The notes below the pieces were generated by a model. It was not told the DNA's origin. It ran no database searches and worked only from the letters and a program-made list of their open reading frames with translations. A stretch of 64,000 bases of DNA from G965220205 sp965220205 (GTDB lineage: Bacteria > Chloroflexota > Dehalococcoidia > Lucifugimonadales > Australimonadaceae), in the NCBI GenBank assembly GCA_965220205.1, contig OZ244812.1:1612001-1676000 (forward strand), written 5' to 3'. A program made the position numbers and the translations under genes. Shown in pieces: positions 1 through 8,688 of this stretch (the stretch's first letter is position 1; every line of letters starts with the position of its first letter).

Positions 1-56
1 GCCCTGAGCTCGTCGAGGCCTGTCCTGAGCCTGTCAAAGGAGGGTTCCACGAACCT
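1..56. repeat. Fragment of mosaic intergenic repeat (TGTCGAAGG module)
   Basis: The first 56 bases match the start of the repeat copy near 44215-44270: both read CCTGAG..., then a second CCTGAGC/CCTAAGC-plus-TGTCRAAGG unit, then a TCCCACGAAC-like end. Related TGTCGAAGG units occur near 7076-7095 and 59452-59490. The window edge cuts this copy, so its full length is unknown. No gene is seen before 199; the stretch 57-198 contains only a possible -10 (TATAAC, 161-166). Confidence 0.6.
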
Positions 57-198
57 CGCGGACCATGCGTCCGCGACGATGGCTCACGGTACCAGAACGG
101 CGCCCCTCAGACCACAACCCACCGCCCCGTTCCCTGTTCGACAACAGAGCCGGGACCGGGTATAACCGTCCGCGAAATCAGACGACCGCAGGTGGCCA

Positions 199-1197
199 AT
201 GGTCCGTATTGCAGTGCTCGACGACTACGCCGGCGTCGCTGGCGGCGCTGATTGGGACTCGATAACCGGGGCCGAGGTCGTATTCTTCCACGACCATGTG
301 ACCGACCCAGACGCGCTCGTGGAGCGCCTGCGCGACTTCGACGTCGTCCAGATGGTTCGGGAGCGCACGCCCCTCCCCCAGTCCGTACTCGAGGCCTTGC
401 CTCGGCTGCGGCTCCTCTCGGGCACCGGCAGACGCCAGCCCCACGTCAACATCGAAACGGCCGACCGGCTCGGCATACCGGTCACCGGCACCGGCGGCCC
501 CTCCGACCCGTTCGCCTCGTCGACCGGCGGCGACTCGACGCTCGAGCTGACGTGGGGGCTCATCATCGCGCTCACCCGTCATATCTCGTGGGAAGACCGG
601 CAGATCCGGGAGGGGCGATGGCAAACGCGGTTGGGAACGGGCCTGGGCGGCAAGACGCTCGGCATCCTGGGCATGGGCCGCATCGGGACGAAGATGGCCG
701 CAATCGCCCAAGCCTTCGGCATGCCCGTGATCGCATGGGGCCCGACGCTGACGGCCGAGCGAGCGGCGGCGAGCGGCGCGCGTTACGTGTCGTGGGACGA
801 GCTCTTTTCGAGCGCCGACATCCTCTCGGTCCACGTGCCGCTCACCGACCTGAGCCTCGGGTGGATCACCGCGCGCGAACTGGGCATGATGAAACCGTCC
901 GCCTACCTGATCAACACGTCGCGCGGCCCAATCGTGCAGCAGCAGGCGTTGCTCGACGCGCTGCGCTCCGGGGCCATCGCAGGCGCCGCGTTGGACGTCT
1001 ACGACGAGGAGCCGCTTCCGGCGGGACACCCGCTGCTCGCGCTCGATAACGTGGTGCTGACGCCGCACCTCGGCTACGCGAGCCTCGAAGGGCTGGCGGA
1101 TATGTACCGCAGCTCGGTGGGCAACATCAAAGCCTGGCTCGCGGGCGAGCCGGTGAACGTCCTCAACCCTGCCGCGCTGGCCAACGCGCGCGAGTAA
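199..1197 (+). CDS. D-2-hydroxyacid dehydrogenase, NAD-binding
   Basis: A 332-residue protein of the D-isomer-specific 2-hydroxyacid dehydrogenase family (phosphoglycerate, glycerate and formate dehydrogenase relatives), which interconvert 2-oxoacids and D-2-hydroxyacids with NAD(P)H in the cytoplasm. The dinucleotide-binding loop GMGRIG is at 158-163. The catalytic triad appears as Arg242 (TSRG), Glu270/271 (DEEP) and His290 (TPHLG). Length is normal for the family. The start is an ATG preceded by AGGTGG. It is a single gene facing the converging polyprenyl synthase gene. Substrate cannot be assigned from sequence. Confidence 0.9.
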   Translation: MVRIAVLDDYAGVAGGADWDSITGAEVVFFHDHVTDPDALVERLRDFDVVQMVRERTPLPQSVLEALPRLRLLSGTGRRQPHVNIETADRLGIPVTGTGGPSDPFASSTGGDSTLELTWGLIIALTRHISWEDRQIREGRWQTRLGTGLGGKTLGILGMGRIGTKMAAIAQAFGMPVIAWGPTLTAERAAASGARYVSWDELFSSADILSVHVPLTDLSLGWITARELGMMKPSAYLINTSRGPIVQQQALLDALRSGAIAGAALDVYDEEPLPAGHPLLALDNVVLTPHLGYASLEGLADMYRSSVGNIKAWLAGEPVNVLNPAALANARE

Positions 1198-1221
1198 GCC
1201 CCAGGCACCGGGCCGTGCGGG

Positions 1222-2226
1222 CTATGTGCGGCGCTGGACGACGTAATCGGTGAGCGCTTCGAGCGATTCGCGCGAGCGCGACGCCGGCAGTAGCGCGAGC
1301 GCCTCCCGCGCCTGCTCTCGACAGTTGCCCATCATCGCGAGCGTCTCCTCGATGGCCGACGACTCGCGCACCAGCTCGACGAGCCGGGCGAGGTCGGCGG
1401 CGTCTCGCCCGCCCTCCCGTAGCCGGGCAACGACGGGCTCGCCGGTGTGGCGGTCCGCGTAGAGCAGCACCGGGAGTGTGATGACGCCCTGGAGCAGGTC
1501 GGCGCCGACGGGCTTGCCAAGCTCCTCCTCTGTCCCCAGGAAATCGAGCACGTCGTCCATAATCTGGAATGCGAGGCCGAGGTAGTAACCGTAGCGCGTG
1601 AGCGCGGCGGCCTCCTCCTCGGGCGCTTGGCTGAGCAGCCCGCCCGCTTGCGCCGCCGTGCAGAACAGCGAGGCCGTCTTGTTGTAGATGCGCTGGAAGT
1701 AGTCGTCGACCGTTTTGGACCAGTCGTGAGAGCTGGCCCGTTCGGCCAGTTCGCCCCGCGCGAGCTCCATGATCGTCTCGGAGAAGCGACGCACCACTCG
1801 CAGGTCGCGCGTATCGCACACGAACGTCGCGGACGCCGCGAACACGTAGTCCCCCACGAGCACAGCGACGTCGTTCCCCCACAGACTGCTGACGGTGGCG
1901 CGGCCCCGGCGCGTGGCGGCCTTGTCTACCGTGTCGTCGTGGATGAGCGTCGCGATGTGCAGCAGCTCGACCGCAGTCGCCATCGTGACCAACTCGTCCT
2001 CGTGGCCCTCGCGGCTCCCGCCGGCGAGCAGGGTGACGACCGGGCGGACCTTCTTCCCGCCGCTGACGACGGCGTATTCGAGCAAGTCGGCGTCGCCCGC
2101 GAGATGCGCGCCGGCGGCTAGACCGCGCAGGTTGTCCACGACCCGCGCCAACTGGCGCTCGACCGGCTCGTAGATGAAACGGACGCGGTCGTCCAAGGCC
2201 GTTGCGATGCTTGCGGTGTCTGCCAT
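1222..2226 (-). CDS. Trans-polyprenyl diphosphate synthase
   Basis: A 334-residue all-alpha prenyltransferase of the IspA/IspB/HepT superfamily, which condenses isopentenyl diphosphate onto an allylic diphosphate to make long-chain prenyl diphosphates for quinone side chains or lipid carriers. Both Asp-rich Mg-diphosphate motifs are present: DDTVD at 97-101 and DDVLD at 224-228. The GGKKVRP substrate-binding segment is at 56-62. It is the last gene of a minus-strand run rsmI-metG-this gene, 15 bp after the metG stop. Chain length cannot be read, but the length and motifs fit a hepta- to decaprenyl synthase better than FPP synthase. Confidence 0.9.
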   Translation of the reverse strand: MADTASIATALDDRVRFIYEPVERQLARVVDNLRGLAAGAHLAGDADLLEYAVVSGGKKVRPVVTLLAGGSREGHEDELVTMATAVELLHIATLIHDDTVDKAATRRGRATVSSLWGNDVAVLVGDYVFAASATFVCDTRDLRVVRRFSETIMELARGELAERASSHDWSKTVDDYFQRIYNKTASLFCTAAQAGGLLSQAPEEEAAALTRYGYYLGLAFQIMDDVLDFLGTEEELGKPVGADLLQGVITLPVLLYADRHTGEPVVARLREGGRDAADLARLVELVRESSAIEETLAMMGNCREQAREALALLPASRSRESLEALTDYVVQRRT

Positions 2227-2241
2227 AGGTTGTCGTCTCTG

Positions 2242-3909
2242 CTATCCGAGCATGCTCGCCATCTGCGACGCCACCGAGTCGTCGAGCTTCGTGAAAAGAG
2301 GCGTAGGCTCAGGTATCGGCGCGCCGGAGACGGGACGCCGAATCGCCCACTCGTCGTCCTCCACTCTACCAGACAGACCCAGAAGCTCGTGAAGGCGCTG
2401 GGCGCTGAATGGCAGGAACGGATACAACGCCACCTTGAGCGCCGCGAGGACCCCCAGCGCCGCGTAGAGCGTCTGCCCCGCGGCGGCGCGGTCCTCGCGC
2501 ATCTGTCGCCACGGGGCCTGTGCGTCGATGTAGCGGTTCGCATCCCGAGCCAGGCCCATGGCGTGGCCCAGCGCCTCGCGGAACCGTGCGCCTTCGAGGC
2601 TTGCCGCGACTGCGTCGAGCGCGGCTTGGGCCTTGGCGGCGAGCTCGCGGTCCTCCGGGCGGGGCGGTCCGGCGTCGGGAACGCTCCCGTCGAAGTTGCG
2701 GTGGACCTGCGTCAGCACGCGGTGCACGAGGTTGCCGAAAGTCGCCACCAGCTCATCGTTGTTGCGCCGCACGTACTCGCTCCACGAGAAGTCGGAGTCG
2801 CTCGACTCGGGCATGTTCGCGCTCAGGTGGTAGCGCAGCGGGTCGGGCGGGAACCGCGCCAGGTAGTCGGGGACCCAGACCGCCCAGTTCCGGCTCGTGG
2901 AGAGTTGCTTGCCCTCCAGCGTGAGGAACTCGTTCGCCGGCACGTCGTAGGGCAGGATGAGCCCGCCCTTGCCGAGGAGCATGGCCGGCCAGATGATCGT
3001 GTGGAACGGGATGTTGTCCTTGCCGATGAAGTAGTAGCCCCGGGTGGCCTCGTCCTCCCAGTAGGGACGCCATGCTTCGGGATCGCCCGTGCTCGCCGCC
3101 CATTCCTTGCTGGCCGACAGGTACCCGCACACCGCCTCGAACCATACGTAGATGCGCTTATCGTCGAAGCCCTCGATGGGCAGCGGGATTCCCCAGTCGA
3201 TGTCGCGGCTGATGGCCCGGTCCCGCAGCCCCTCCGAGAGGTAGCCGCGCGTGAAGTTGCGGACGTTGGGCCGCCAGTGGTCCTGCGCTTGCACCCACTC
3301 CAGCAGCCGGTCTTGGAAGGCGCTCAGCCGGTAGAACAGGTGCTCGGTGTCGCGGATCTCGACCTCGTAGCGCGCGCCCTCGTGCCGGTACTTGGGCTCG
3401 ATCAGGTCCACCGGGTCCAGGAGCCGCCCGCAGTTGTCGCACTGGTCGCCGCGGGCGTCGAGATACGCGCAGTGGGGACACGTGCCCTGCACGTAGCGGT
3501 CGGGCAGAAAGCGCTCAAAGTCCGGGGAGTAGGCAACCTTCATCGTGTCCGAGTACGTCAGGCCCGCGCCGTGCAGGTCTCTGACCAGGTCCTGGATCGT
3601 CTCCCGGTGGTTGTCGGTCATGGTCGTCGTAAAGAGGTCGAACGTGATGCCGAGGCGCTCCCAGGCGTCCAGGAACGTGGCGTGATACTTCTCCACGACC
3701 TCGCGCGGCGATACGCCTTCCGCCTCCGCCGTCCGCATGATGGGCGTGCCGTGGGAGTCGCTGCCCGACACCATGAGGACGTCGTTCCCGCGCATGCGGT
3801 GGAACCGGGCGAAGATGTCCGCGGGCAGGTAGCAGCCGGCGAGGTGGCCAAGGTGCAACGGGCCGTTGGCGTAGGGCCACGCCACGCCGATGAAGATGCG
3901 TTCAGTCAC
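2242..3909 (-). CDS. metG: Methionyl-tRNA synthetase
   Basis: A 555-residue class I aminoacyl-tRNA synthetase charging tRNA-Met in the cytoplasm. The HIGH signature is HLGH at 19-22. The KMSKS loop appears as KQLSTS at 334-339, a usual MetG variant. A zinc knuckle with Cys144, Cys147, Cys157 and Cys160 marks the type with one CxxC...CxxC zinc site. The C-terminal dimerising tRNA-binding (EMAP) domain of E. coli MetG is absent, so this is the short form. The start is GTG at 3909, 41 bp after rsmI. Order rsmI-metG-polyprenyl synthase suggests one housekeeping transcript. Confidence 0.96.
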   Translation of the reverse strand: MTERIFIGVAWPYANGPLHLGHLAGCYLPADIFARFHRMRGNDVLMVSGSDSHGTPIMRTAEAEGVSPREVVEKYHATFLDAWERLGITFDLFTTTMTDNHRETIQDLVRDLHGAGLTYSDTMKVAYSPDFERFLPDRYVQGTCPHCAYLDARGDQCDNCGRLLDPVDLIEPKYRHEGARYEVEIRDTEHLFYRLSAFQDRLLEWVQAQDHWRPNVRNFTRGYLSEGLRDRAISRDIDWGIPLPIEGFDDKRIYVWFEAVCGYLSASKEWAASTGDPEAWRPYWEDEATRGYYFIGKDNIPFHTIIWPAMLLGKGGLILPYDVPANEFLTLEGKQLSTSRNWAVWVPDYLARFPPDPLRYHLSANMPESSDSDFSWSEYVRRNNDELVATFGNLVHRVLTQVHRNFDGSVPDAGPPRPEDRELAAKAQAALDAVAASLEGARFREALGHAMGLARDANRYIDAQAPWRQMREDRAAAGQTLYAALGVLAALKVALYPFLPFSAQRLHELLGLSGRVEDDEWAIRRPVSGAPIPEPTPLFTKLDDSVASQMASMLG

Positions 3910-3950
3910 GGGGACACTCGCAGGAACGACGGTGTCCGCATTCTACACGA

Positions 3951-4769
3951 CTACGCCTCTAGCCATAGGCGATACGCGTCGCGCCGGGATACGCCGTACG
4001 CCTCGATAGCCATCGCCATCGCTTCCAGGCGGGTCGAGCCCTCCGCCTTCAGGCGGGCCATCGCACGGGCCGCGCCCCGTTCGTCGGCGGCGGCGCGCGT
4101 GGCGTGCGGCGCGCCCGCCACCACGAGCGTGAACTCGCCCCGAGGCTCGGTGAAGTGAGCGAGCGCCTCGGCCGCAGCGCCGCGGAACACCTCCTCATAG
4201 AGCTTCGTCAGCTCGCGGCAGACGACGACTTCGCGCTCGCCAAGCTCCGCCGCGAGGTCGGCCAGCGTGGCGCGGACTCGGTGCGGAGCCTCGAACAGGA
4301 CCAGCGTGTCCGTTCCCGCGCCAGCGTCGCGGAACAGGCTGCGCCTCGCCTTCCGCGCTCGGGGCGGGAACCCGAGAAAGCGGAACGAATCGGCGCGCAT
4401 ACCGGCAACGGCGAGAGCCGCCGTCACGGCCGACGGCCCCGGCACGGACACCACGGGCGTGCCCTGCTCGGCGGCGGCGCGGACGAGCGCCGCGCCGGGA
4501 TCGCTCACCGCCGGCGCCCCGGCGTCGGTCACGAGGGCTATGTCCTCCTTCAGCAGCGACCGGAGGATGCGGGGCGTGCGCTGGGCCGCATTGTGCTCGT
4601 TGTAGCTCAATAGCCTCTTCGACAGGCCGAGATGCGTCATCAGCTTGGCGGCCAGCCGGGTGTCCTCGGCCACGACGAAGCCGACCTCGCTCAGCACGCG
4701 GGCAGCGCGCGGCGTGAGGTCCTCGAGGTTGCCGATGGGCGTCGCCACCACGAACAAGGCGCCTGCCAT
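3951..4769 (-). CDS. rsmI: 16S rRNA 2'-O-ribose C1402 methyltransferase
   Basis: A 272-residue SAM-dependent tetrapyrrole-methylase-fold enzyme of the RsmI (YraL) family, which 2'-O-methylates C1402 in the ribosomal decoding centre. Diagnostic segments are the N-terminal VATPIGNLEDLT, the AEDTR motif near residue 35, VTDAGAPAVSDPG near 80-92, and VPGPSAVTAAL near 108-118. Length is normal. It is the first gene of the minus-strand rsmI-metG-polyprenyl synthase operon. Its promoter region is shared with the divergent acyl-CoA dehydrogenase gene. Confidence 0.95.
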   Translation of the reverse strand: MAGALFVVATPIGNLEDLTPRAARVLSEVGFVVAEDTRLAAKLMTHLGLSKRLLSYNEHNAAQRTPRILRSLLKEDIALVTDAGAPAVSDPGAALVRAAAEQGTPVVSVPGPSAVTAALAVAGMRADSFRFLGFPPRARKARRSLFRDAGAGTDTLVLFEAPHRVRATLADLAAELGEREVVVCRELTKLYEEVFRGAAAEALAHFTEPRGEFTLVVAGAPHATRAAADERGAARAMARLKAEGSTRLEAMAMAIEAYGVSRRDAYRLWLEA

Positions 4770-4877
4770 GGTCCCTCCTGGCGCCCCTCTATAATGGCGA
4801 ACGGCCGGGGCGTGGCCGATTATAGGCGCGGCAGCGCGACCGGGGGCCTGTCAGCCGTCTGGGAGAGGGGGGACGCT

Positions 4878-6026
4878 TTGTACACCGACGAAGAGCGATT
4901 GCTCGCTTCGACGATGCGCGAGTTCGCCGACAACGAGCTTGCGCCGCTCGCGGCCGGGTGGGACGAGCGCGAGGAGTTCCCTTGGGCAAGCATCGAGAGC
5001 CTCAAGCGCATGGGACTGATGGGGCTCACGGTCCCCGCCGACATGGGCGGCGCGGGCATGTCGTACACGGAGCTCGCAATCGTCGGCGAAGAGGTAGCCC
5101 GCGCGTGCATGACCACGAGCACCGTCCACCTCACGCACCTGTCGCTGGCCGCGGCCGCCCTCGACCAGTTCGGCTCCGAGGAGCAGCGTTCACGCTACCT
5201 CCCCGCCATGGCCTCGGGCGAGAAGCTCGGGGCCTTCGCGCTGACCGAGCCCAGCTCCGGGAGCGACGCCGCCGATATGGAGACGACTGCCGAGCGCAGT
5301 GACGACGGCGGCTACGTGCTGCGCGGCGCCAAGATATTCATCACCAACGGCTGCGAAGCCGACGTGATGATCGTGTTTGCGTCGCACGATCGAAGTCGCG
5401 GCGCCGCGGGCACGACCGCGTTTATCGTCGAGAAGGGCGCGCCGGGGCTGGAGGCGCGGCCCATGCACGGCAAGATGGGTATCCGCGGCGTCGACACCGC
5501 CGCCGTATTCTTCGACGACTGCCATGTGCCCGCCGCCAACCGTCTCGGCGAGGAGGGCGGCGGCTTCAAGATCGCGATGACCATCCTTGATTCGAGCCGT
5601 ATCTCGCTGGCGGTACAGTCGGTGGGGTTGGCGCGGCGCGCGCTCGAGGAGGCGGTCCGTTACGCGCAACAACGCGAGACGTTCGGACAGCCGCTGAAGG
5701 ACCGCCAAGCAGTCCAGTTCTGGCTGGCCGACATGGCCACTAGGACCGACGCGGCGCGGCTGCTCACGAGGCGCGCCGCCGAGCTCAAGGACGCCGGCGC
5801 CCCGCACGGCAAGGAATCGTCCATGGCGAAACTGTTCGCGTCCGAGACGGCCCACTACTGCGTCGACCGGGCGGTGCAGGTGTTCGGCGGGTATGGGTAC
5901 TTCCGCGAGAACGAGGTGGAGCGCCTCTACCGCGACCAGCGCGTCACCGAGATCTACGAGGGCACGAGCGAAATACAACGCATCGTCATTTCACGCGCCG
6001 TGCTCAGGGAACACGCCGGCGGCTGA
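4878..6026 (+). CDS. Acyl-CoA dehydrogenase
   Basis: A 382-residue FAD-dependent acyl-CoA dehydrogenase, catalysing alpha,beta-oxidation of an acyl-CoA thioester with electrons passed to electron-transfer flavoprotein (etfBA lie at 54.3-56.1 kb). The catalytic base is the Glu of YEGTSE (about residue 361). The FAD/substrate segments FALTEPSSGSDA and ITNG are present. The frame is open further upstream over rsmI, but the family begins near LYTDEERLL. A TTG at 4878 with a GGGGGGA Shine-Dalgarno gives the normal family length. A perfect TATAAT at 4790-4795 lies in the divergent intergenic region. Substrate is uncertain; the methylmalonyl-CoA genes downstream favour short- or branched-chain acyl-CoA. 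Confidence 0.93.
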   Translation: MYTDEERLLASTMREFADNELAPLAAGWDEREEFPWASIESLKRMGLMGLTVPADMGGAGMSYTELAIVGEEVARACMTTSTVHLTHLSLAAAALDQFGSEEQRSRYLPAMASGEKLGAFALTEPSSGSDAADMETTAERSDDGGYVLRGAKIFITNGCEADVMIVFASHDRSRGAAGTTAFIVEKGAPGLEARPMHGKMGIRGVDTAAVFFDDCHVPAANRLGEEGGGFKIAMTILDSSRISLAVQSVGLARRALEEAVRYAQQRETFGQPLKDRQAVQFWLADMATRTDAARLLTRRAAELKDAGAPHGKESSMAKLFASETAHYCVDRAVQVFGGYGYFRENEVERLYRDQRVTEIYEGTSEIQRIVISRAVLREHAGG

Positions 6027-6081
6027 CCCCGGGCGCTTATACTCACGGCGGACGCGGCAAGGCGCGCCGCGGGGCGAGGGC

Positions 6082-6510
6082 ATGACGCTATTCAGTCCGA
6101 GGACAACGGTTGGCGCGGTGAATCACGTGGGCATCGCCGTGGCGAGCATCGAGGAATCGCTGCGCCAGTTCCGCGAACTATTCGACTCGCCAACAGCGGA
6201 GGTCCTCGAGGACGCAGAACGCGGCATCAGGGCGGCGTTCATCGAGCAGGGCGAAACGCACATCGAACTGCTCGAACCCTTGCGCTACGACTCGGTCATC
6301 GCGCGGTTCATCGAGCGGCGAGGCGAGGGGATCCACCACATCGCCTTCACCGTCGGGGACGTCGACGCGAAGGTCGAGGCGCTGCAGGCGCTGGGGCTCC
6401 CTATCGCCGAGGGGCCGCGCCCCGGGCTGCGGGGGCGGATCGCCTTCACGCACCCGTCCGCCACGCACGGAGTCCTCATCGAGCTGGTCACGCCGTCCGC
6501 GGCGGTGTAG
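6082..6510 (+). CDS. mce: Methylmalonyl-CoA epimerase
   Basis: A 142-residue glyoxalase-fold protein of the methylmalonyl-CoA epimerase family, which converts (S)- to (R)-methylmalonyl-CoA in propionyl-CoA and branched-chain acyl-CoA catabolism. Two VOC modules are visible. Metal-ligand positions fit His in NHVGIAV near 15, Glu in IELLEPL near 62, His in GIHHIAF near 85, and Glu in LIELVTP near 136. The ATG at 6082 follows GGGGCGAGGG. It sits 55 bp after the acyl-CoA dehydrogenase and 8 bp before the B12-binding gene, so the three are probably co-transcribed. Confidence 0.9.
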   Translation: MTLFSPRTTVGAVNHVGIAVASIEESLRQFRELFDSPTAEVLEDAERGIRAAFIEQGETHIELLEPLRYDSVIARFIERRGEGIHHIAFTVGDVDAKVEALQALGLPIAEGPRPGLRGRIAFTHPSATHGVLIELVTPSAAV

Positions 6511-6518
6511 GACGCGCA

Positions 6519-6980
6519 GTGCCAGAACAGACGGCCCCCGGCAACGAGCAAGCGTTCAGGGTCCTCATCGCGAAGCCCGGCCTCGACGGCCACGACCGGG
6601 GGGCGCGGGTCGTCGTCCGCGCCCTGCGCGAGGCCGGCTTTGATGTCGCCTACACGGGCATCCGGAAGACGCCGGACGAGATCGCGCAGCAGGCGCGGGA
6701 CTTCGGCGCGGAGCTGGTGGGGCTCAGCATTCTTTCCGGGGCGCACCGTGAGCTTGTACCGGCGGTGATCGAGGCGCTCCAACGCCACGGTTTGGAGACG
6801 GCGCCCGTGGTCGCAGGCGGCATCATCCCGGAGCGCGACCGCGCCGCGCTCTTCGAGATGGGCGTCGCCGCCATCTTCGGACCAGGCGCCCGCACCGCGG
6901 AAATCATCCACACGCTGAGCGAAACGATCGCGGCCTCACGCCGGCCCTTCCGGCCTCCTCCCCCGCGGGAGGAGGACTGA
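6519..6980 (+). CDS. B12-binding small subunit of methylmalonyl-CoA mutase
   Basis: A 153-residue stand-alone cobalamin-binding domain of the type fused to, or partnering, methylmalonyl-CoA mutase. The base-off/His-on motif is LDGHDRG near residues 22-28, with the supporting SILSGAH and GGIIP loops. In two-subunit mutases this chain carries adenosylcobalamin and the large chain binds the acyl-CoA. The large subunit is not in this window. GTG start with AGGA 7 bp upstream, 8 bp after the epimerase stop. Confidence is high for the domain and moderate for the exact mutase (isobutyryl-CoA or ethylmalonyl-CoA mutases use similar small subunits). Confidence 0.88.
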   Translation: MPEQTAPGNEQAFRVLIAKPGLDGHDRGARVVVRALREAGFDVAYTGIRKTPDEIAQQARDFGAELVGLSILSGAHRELVPAVIEALQRHGLETAPVVAGGIIPERDRAALFEMGVAAIFGPGARTAEIIHTLSETIAASRRPFRPPPPREED

Positions 6981-6984
6981 GGAT

Positions 6985-7509
6985 GGGGGAACCTCCCGCT
7001 CTGTTCCGTCATTCTCGTGCCCGACACGGGAATCCACGCCCCTCGCGACCCAGCCCGTCCGTCCCCATCCGCTCACCCTGAGCCCGTCGAAGGGCGCCCC
7101 TATGACGCCAGCCCATTCCCCGAACGCCCCCTCGCCCCCTACACTGTCCCCAATGGCCCAACTCCGGCCCGCGTCTGACCTCCTCCGCCGCCGTGAGGAG
7201 GATTGAGGAAGGGGGAAACCCTAAAGCGGCGGTCCGGCCCCAGAGGCGAAATGTCTCCAAATGTCCCAAAATGTCTCACTTTGAGAAAAAATCTCCCGCC
7301 GCCCACTCGTAAATCGACGCAATCTACGAGTGAGCGGCCTGCGCCATTCCCGGCCATTCCCCGCGCATCTCGCGTCAAACACGTCAGATCCGGCGTCGTT
7401 TCCGCGCCAAACACGGACACACGGATGCGCAAGTCCCTTCCCCCTCCCGATAGAGGATTGAGGAGGGGGCCTGCTGAGAGCGCCAACGCGTTGTTCAGAG
7501 ATTCCCTAG
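6985..7509. repeat. Mosaic MITE-like intergenic repeat, copy 1
   Basis: This 0.5-kb gene-free stretch is assembled from modules shared with 36.2-36.5, 44.2-44.7 and 59.4-60.0 kb. They are a GGGAACCTC left end (6987-6995), a near-palindrome ATTCTCGTG...CACGGGAAT (7011-7033) resembling dRS3-type repeats, a TGTCGAAGG unit (about 7076-7095), GAGGATTGAGG motifs (about 7198 and 7453), three 10-bp repeats, a 29-nt hairpin, and a right end TTGTTCAGAGATTCC-CTAG (7491-7509). That right end matches the inverted repeats of the IS5-group element at 59963-61155 except for one base. It separates the methylmalonyl-CoA genes from the MetE-like gene. Confidence 0.75.
7251..7332. repeat. Three 10-bp direct repeats plus 29-nt hairpin (copy 1)
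   Basis: Positions 7251-7280 are three consecutive decamers, ATGTCTCCAA, ATGTCCCAAA and ATGTCTCACT. After 23 bases comes a hairpin at 7304-7332: arms CACTCGTA and TACGAGTG pair perfectly, then a mismatch, then two further pairs. The same layout occurs in the other three copies. Confidence 0.8.
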
Positions 7510-7527
7510 TAAGAGAAGGAGCGCGCC

Positions 7528-8688
7528 ATGAGACGGAGTACAGACCGCGTCCTGACGATGCATGCGGGCAGCCTGCCACGGCCGGACGATGTGCGGGAGA
7601 TGGTCGCCGCAAGGGCGGACGGCCGCCCATACGATGAGGGCCTGCTGAACGAACGGCTGCGTGGCGCTGTCGCGGATATCGTGCGGCAGCAGACCGACTG
7701 CGGCCTCGACAGCATCAACGACGGCGAGTTGGGGAAGACCAACTTCACGAACTACGCCAACGAGCGGCTCGGCGGGCTCGAGGTGCGGGTGTTCGGGCCC
7801 AACGAGGGTCCCGAGCCACAGCAGATATCGGCCCGCGACCGGCTCGTGTTCCCGGGGTACTTCGACACGGTGGGCGGCCGGGCCTCGGGGCGTCCCCGGG
7901 ACAGGCAGCTCTTCTGCGTGGACCGCCTCGCCTACACCGGGGGCGATCGCCTGCAGGCCGAGATCGACATCTTCAAGAGCGCGCTCGAAGGCGTAACGGG
8001 CGCGGAGCCGTTCCTGCCCGCGGTCGCCCCGGGCAGTATCGAGCACTGGCTGAGGAACGAGCACTACGCGACCCAGGAGGAGTTCGTCTACGCCATCGCC
8101 GAGGCCATGCACGAGGAGTACAAGGCCATCACCGACGCCGGTCTCGTCCTCCAGATCGACGATCCGGACCTGTTCGACGCATGGCAGATCCACACCGACT
8201 TCGACGTGCCCCAGTACCGCAAGTTCGCTGAGATGCGCATCGAAGCGCTCAACTACGCATTGCGCGACATCCCCCGCGAGCAGGTCCGGTTGCATGTGTG
8301 CTGGGGCAGCTACCACGGCCCGCACCAGTTCGACATACCGCTTACCGACGTGGTGGACCTGTTCCTGACCGTGAAGGCGCAGGCCTTCTCGATAGAGGCG
8401 TCGAACCCCCGGCACGAGCACGAGTGGCGGGTGTGGGAGAACGTGAAGCTGCCCGACGGCGCAGTCCTCATTCCGGGGGTCGTGGGTCATGCATCCGACT
8501 TCGTCGAGCACCCCCAGCTCGTGGCGGAGCGCCTGCTCCGTTACGCCAACATCGTGGGTCGTGAGAACGTGATGGCGGGCACCGACTGCGGCCTCGGCAC
8601 GAGGGTTGGCCATCCGTCGATTGCGTGGGCCAAGTTCCGGGCGCTCTCGGAAGGCGCGCAACTCGCGTCGGAGCAGCTCTGGAAGTAA
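7528..8688 (+). CDS. MetE-like (cobalamin-independent methionine synthase II family) protein
   Basis: A 386-residue single-domain protein of the UROD/MetE C-terminal superfamily, which transfers methyl or alkyl groups to a thiol using zinc. It opens with MHAGSLPRP and has the conserved SINDGELGKTNF segment, HVCWGSYHGPH (His and Cys metal candidates) and AGTDCGLG near the C terminus (third thiolate ligand). It is about half the size of MetE and matches bacterial stand-alone proteins annotated as methionine synthase II or epoxyalkane:CoM-transferase-like. The start follows GAAGGAG, and the gene begins 18 bp after repeat copy 1. The acceptor is unknown. Confidence 0.85.
   Translation: MRRSTDRVLTMHAGSLPRPDDVREMVAARADGRPYDEGLLNERLRGAVADIVRQQTDCGLDSINDGELGKTNFTNYANERLGGLEVRVFGPNEGPEPQQISARDRLVFPGYFDTVGGRASGRPRDRQLFCVDRLAYTGGDRLQAEIDIFKSALEGVTGAEPFLPAVAPGSIEHWLRNEHYATQEEFVYAIAEAMHEEYKAITDAGLVLQIDDPDLFDAWQIHTDFDVPQYRKFAEMRIEALNYALRDIPREQVRLHVCWGSYHGPHQFDIPLTDVVDLFLTVKAQAFSIEASNPRHEHEWRVWENVKLPDGAVLIPGVVGHASDFVEHPQLVAERLLRYANIVGRENVMAGTDCGLGTRVGHPSIAWAKFRALSEGAQLASEQLWK

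Noticed and set aside
2230..4158. 642-codon plus-strand frame over metG
   Set aside because: It is antisense to an unmistakable methionyl-tRNA synthetase and shows only compositionally biased sequence.
4632..4877. Extended N terminus of the acyl-CoA dehydrogenase
   Set aside because: The extra 82 codons overlap rsmI and have no family similarity; the TTG at 4878 has a proper ribosome site.
7251..7332. CRISPR-like array
   Set aside because: The 10-bp units are adjacent without spacers and occur only two or three times; no cas genes are present.
7203..7637. Possible small genes inside the repeat copies (also 44457-44663 and 59557-59973)
   Set aside because: The reading frames are not conserved between copies, while the nucleotide hairpin and decamers are, so the repeats are treated as non-coding.
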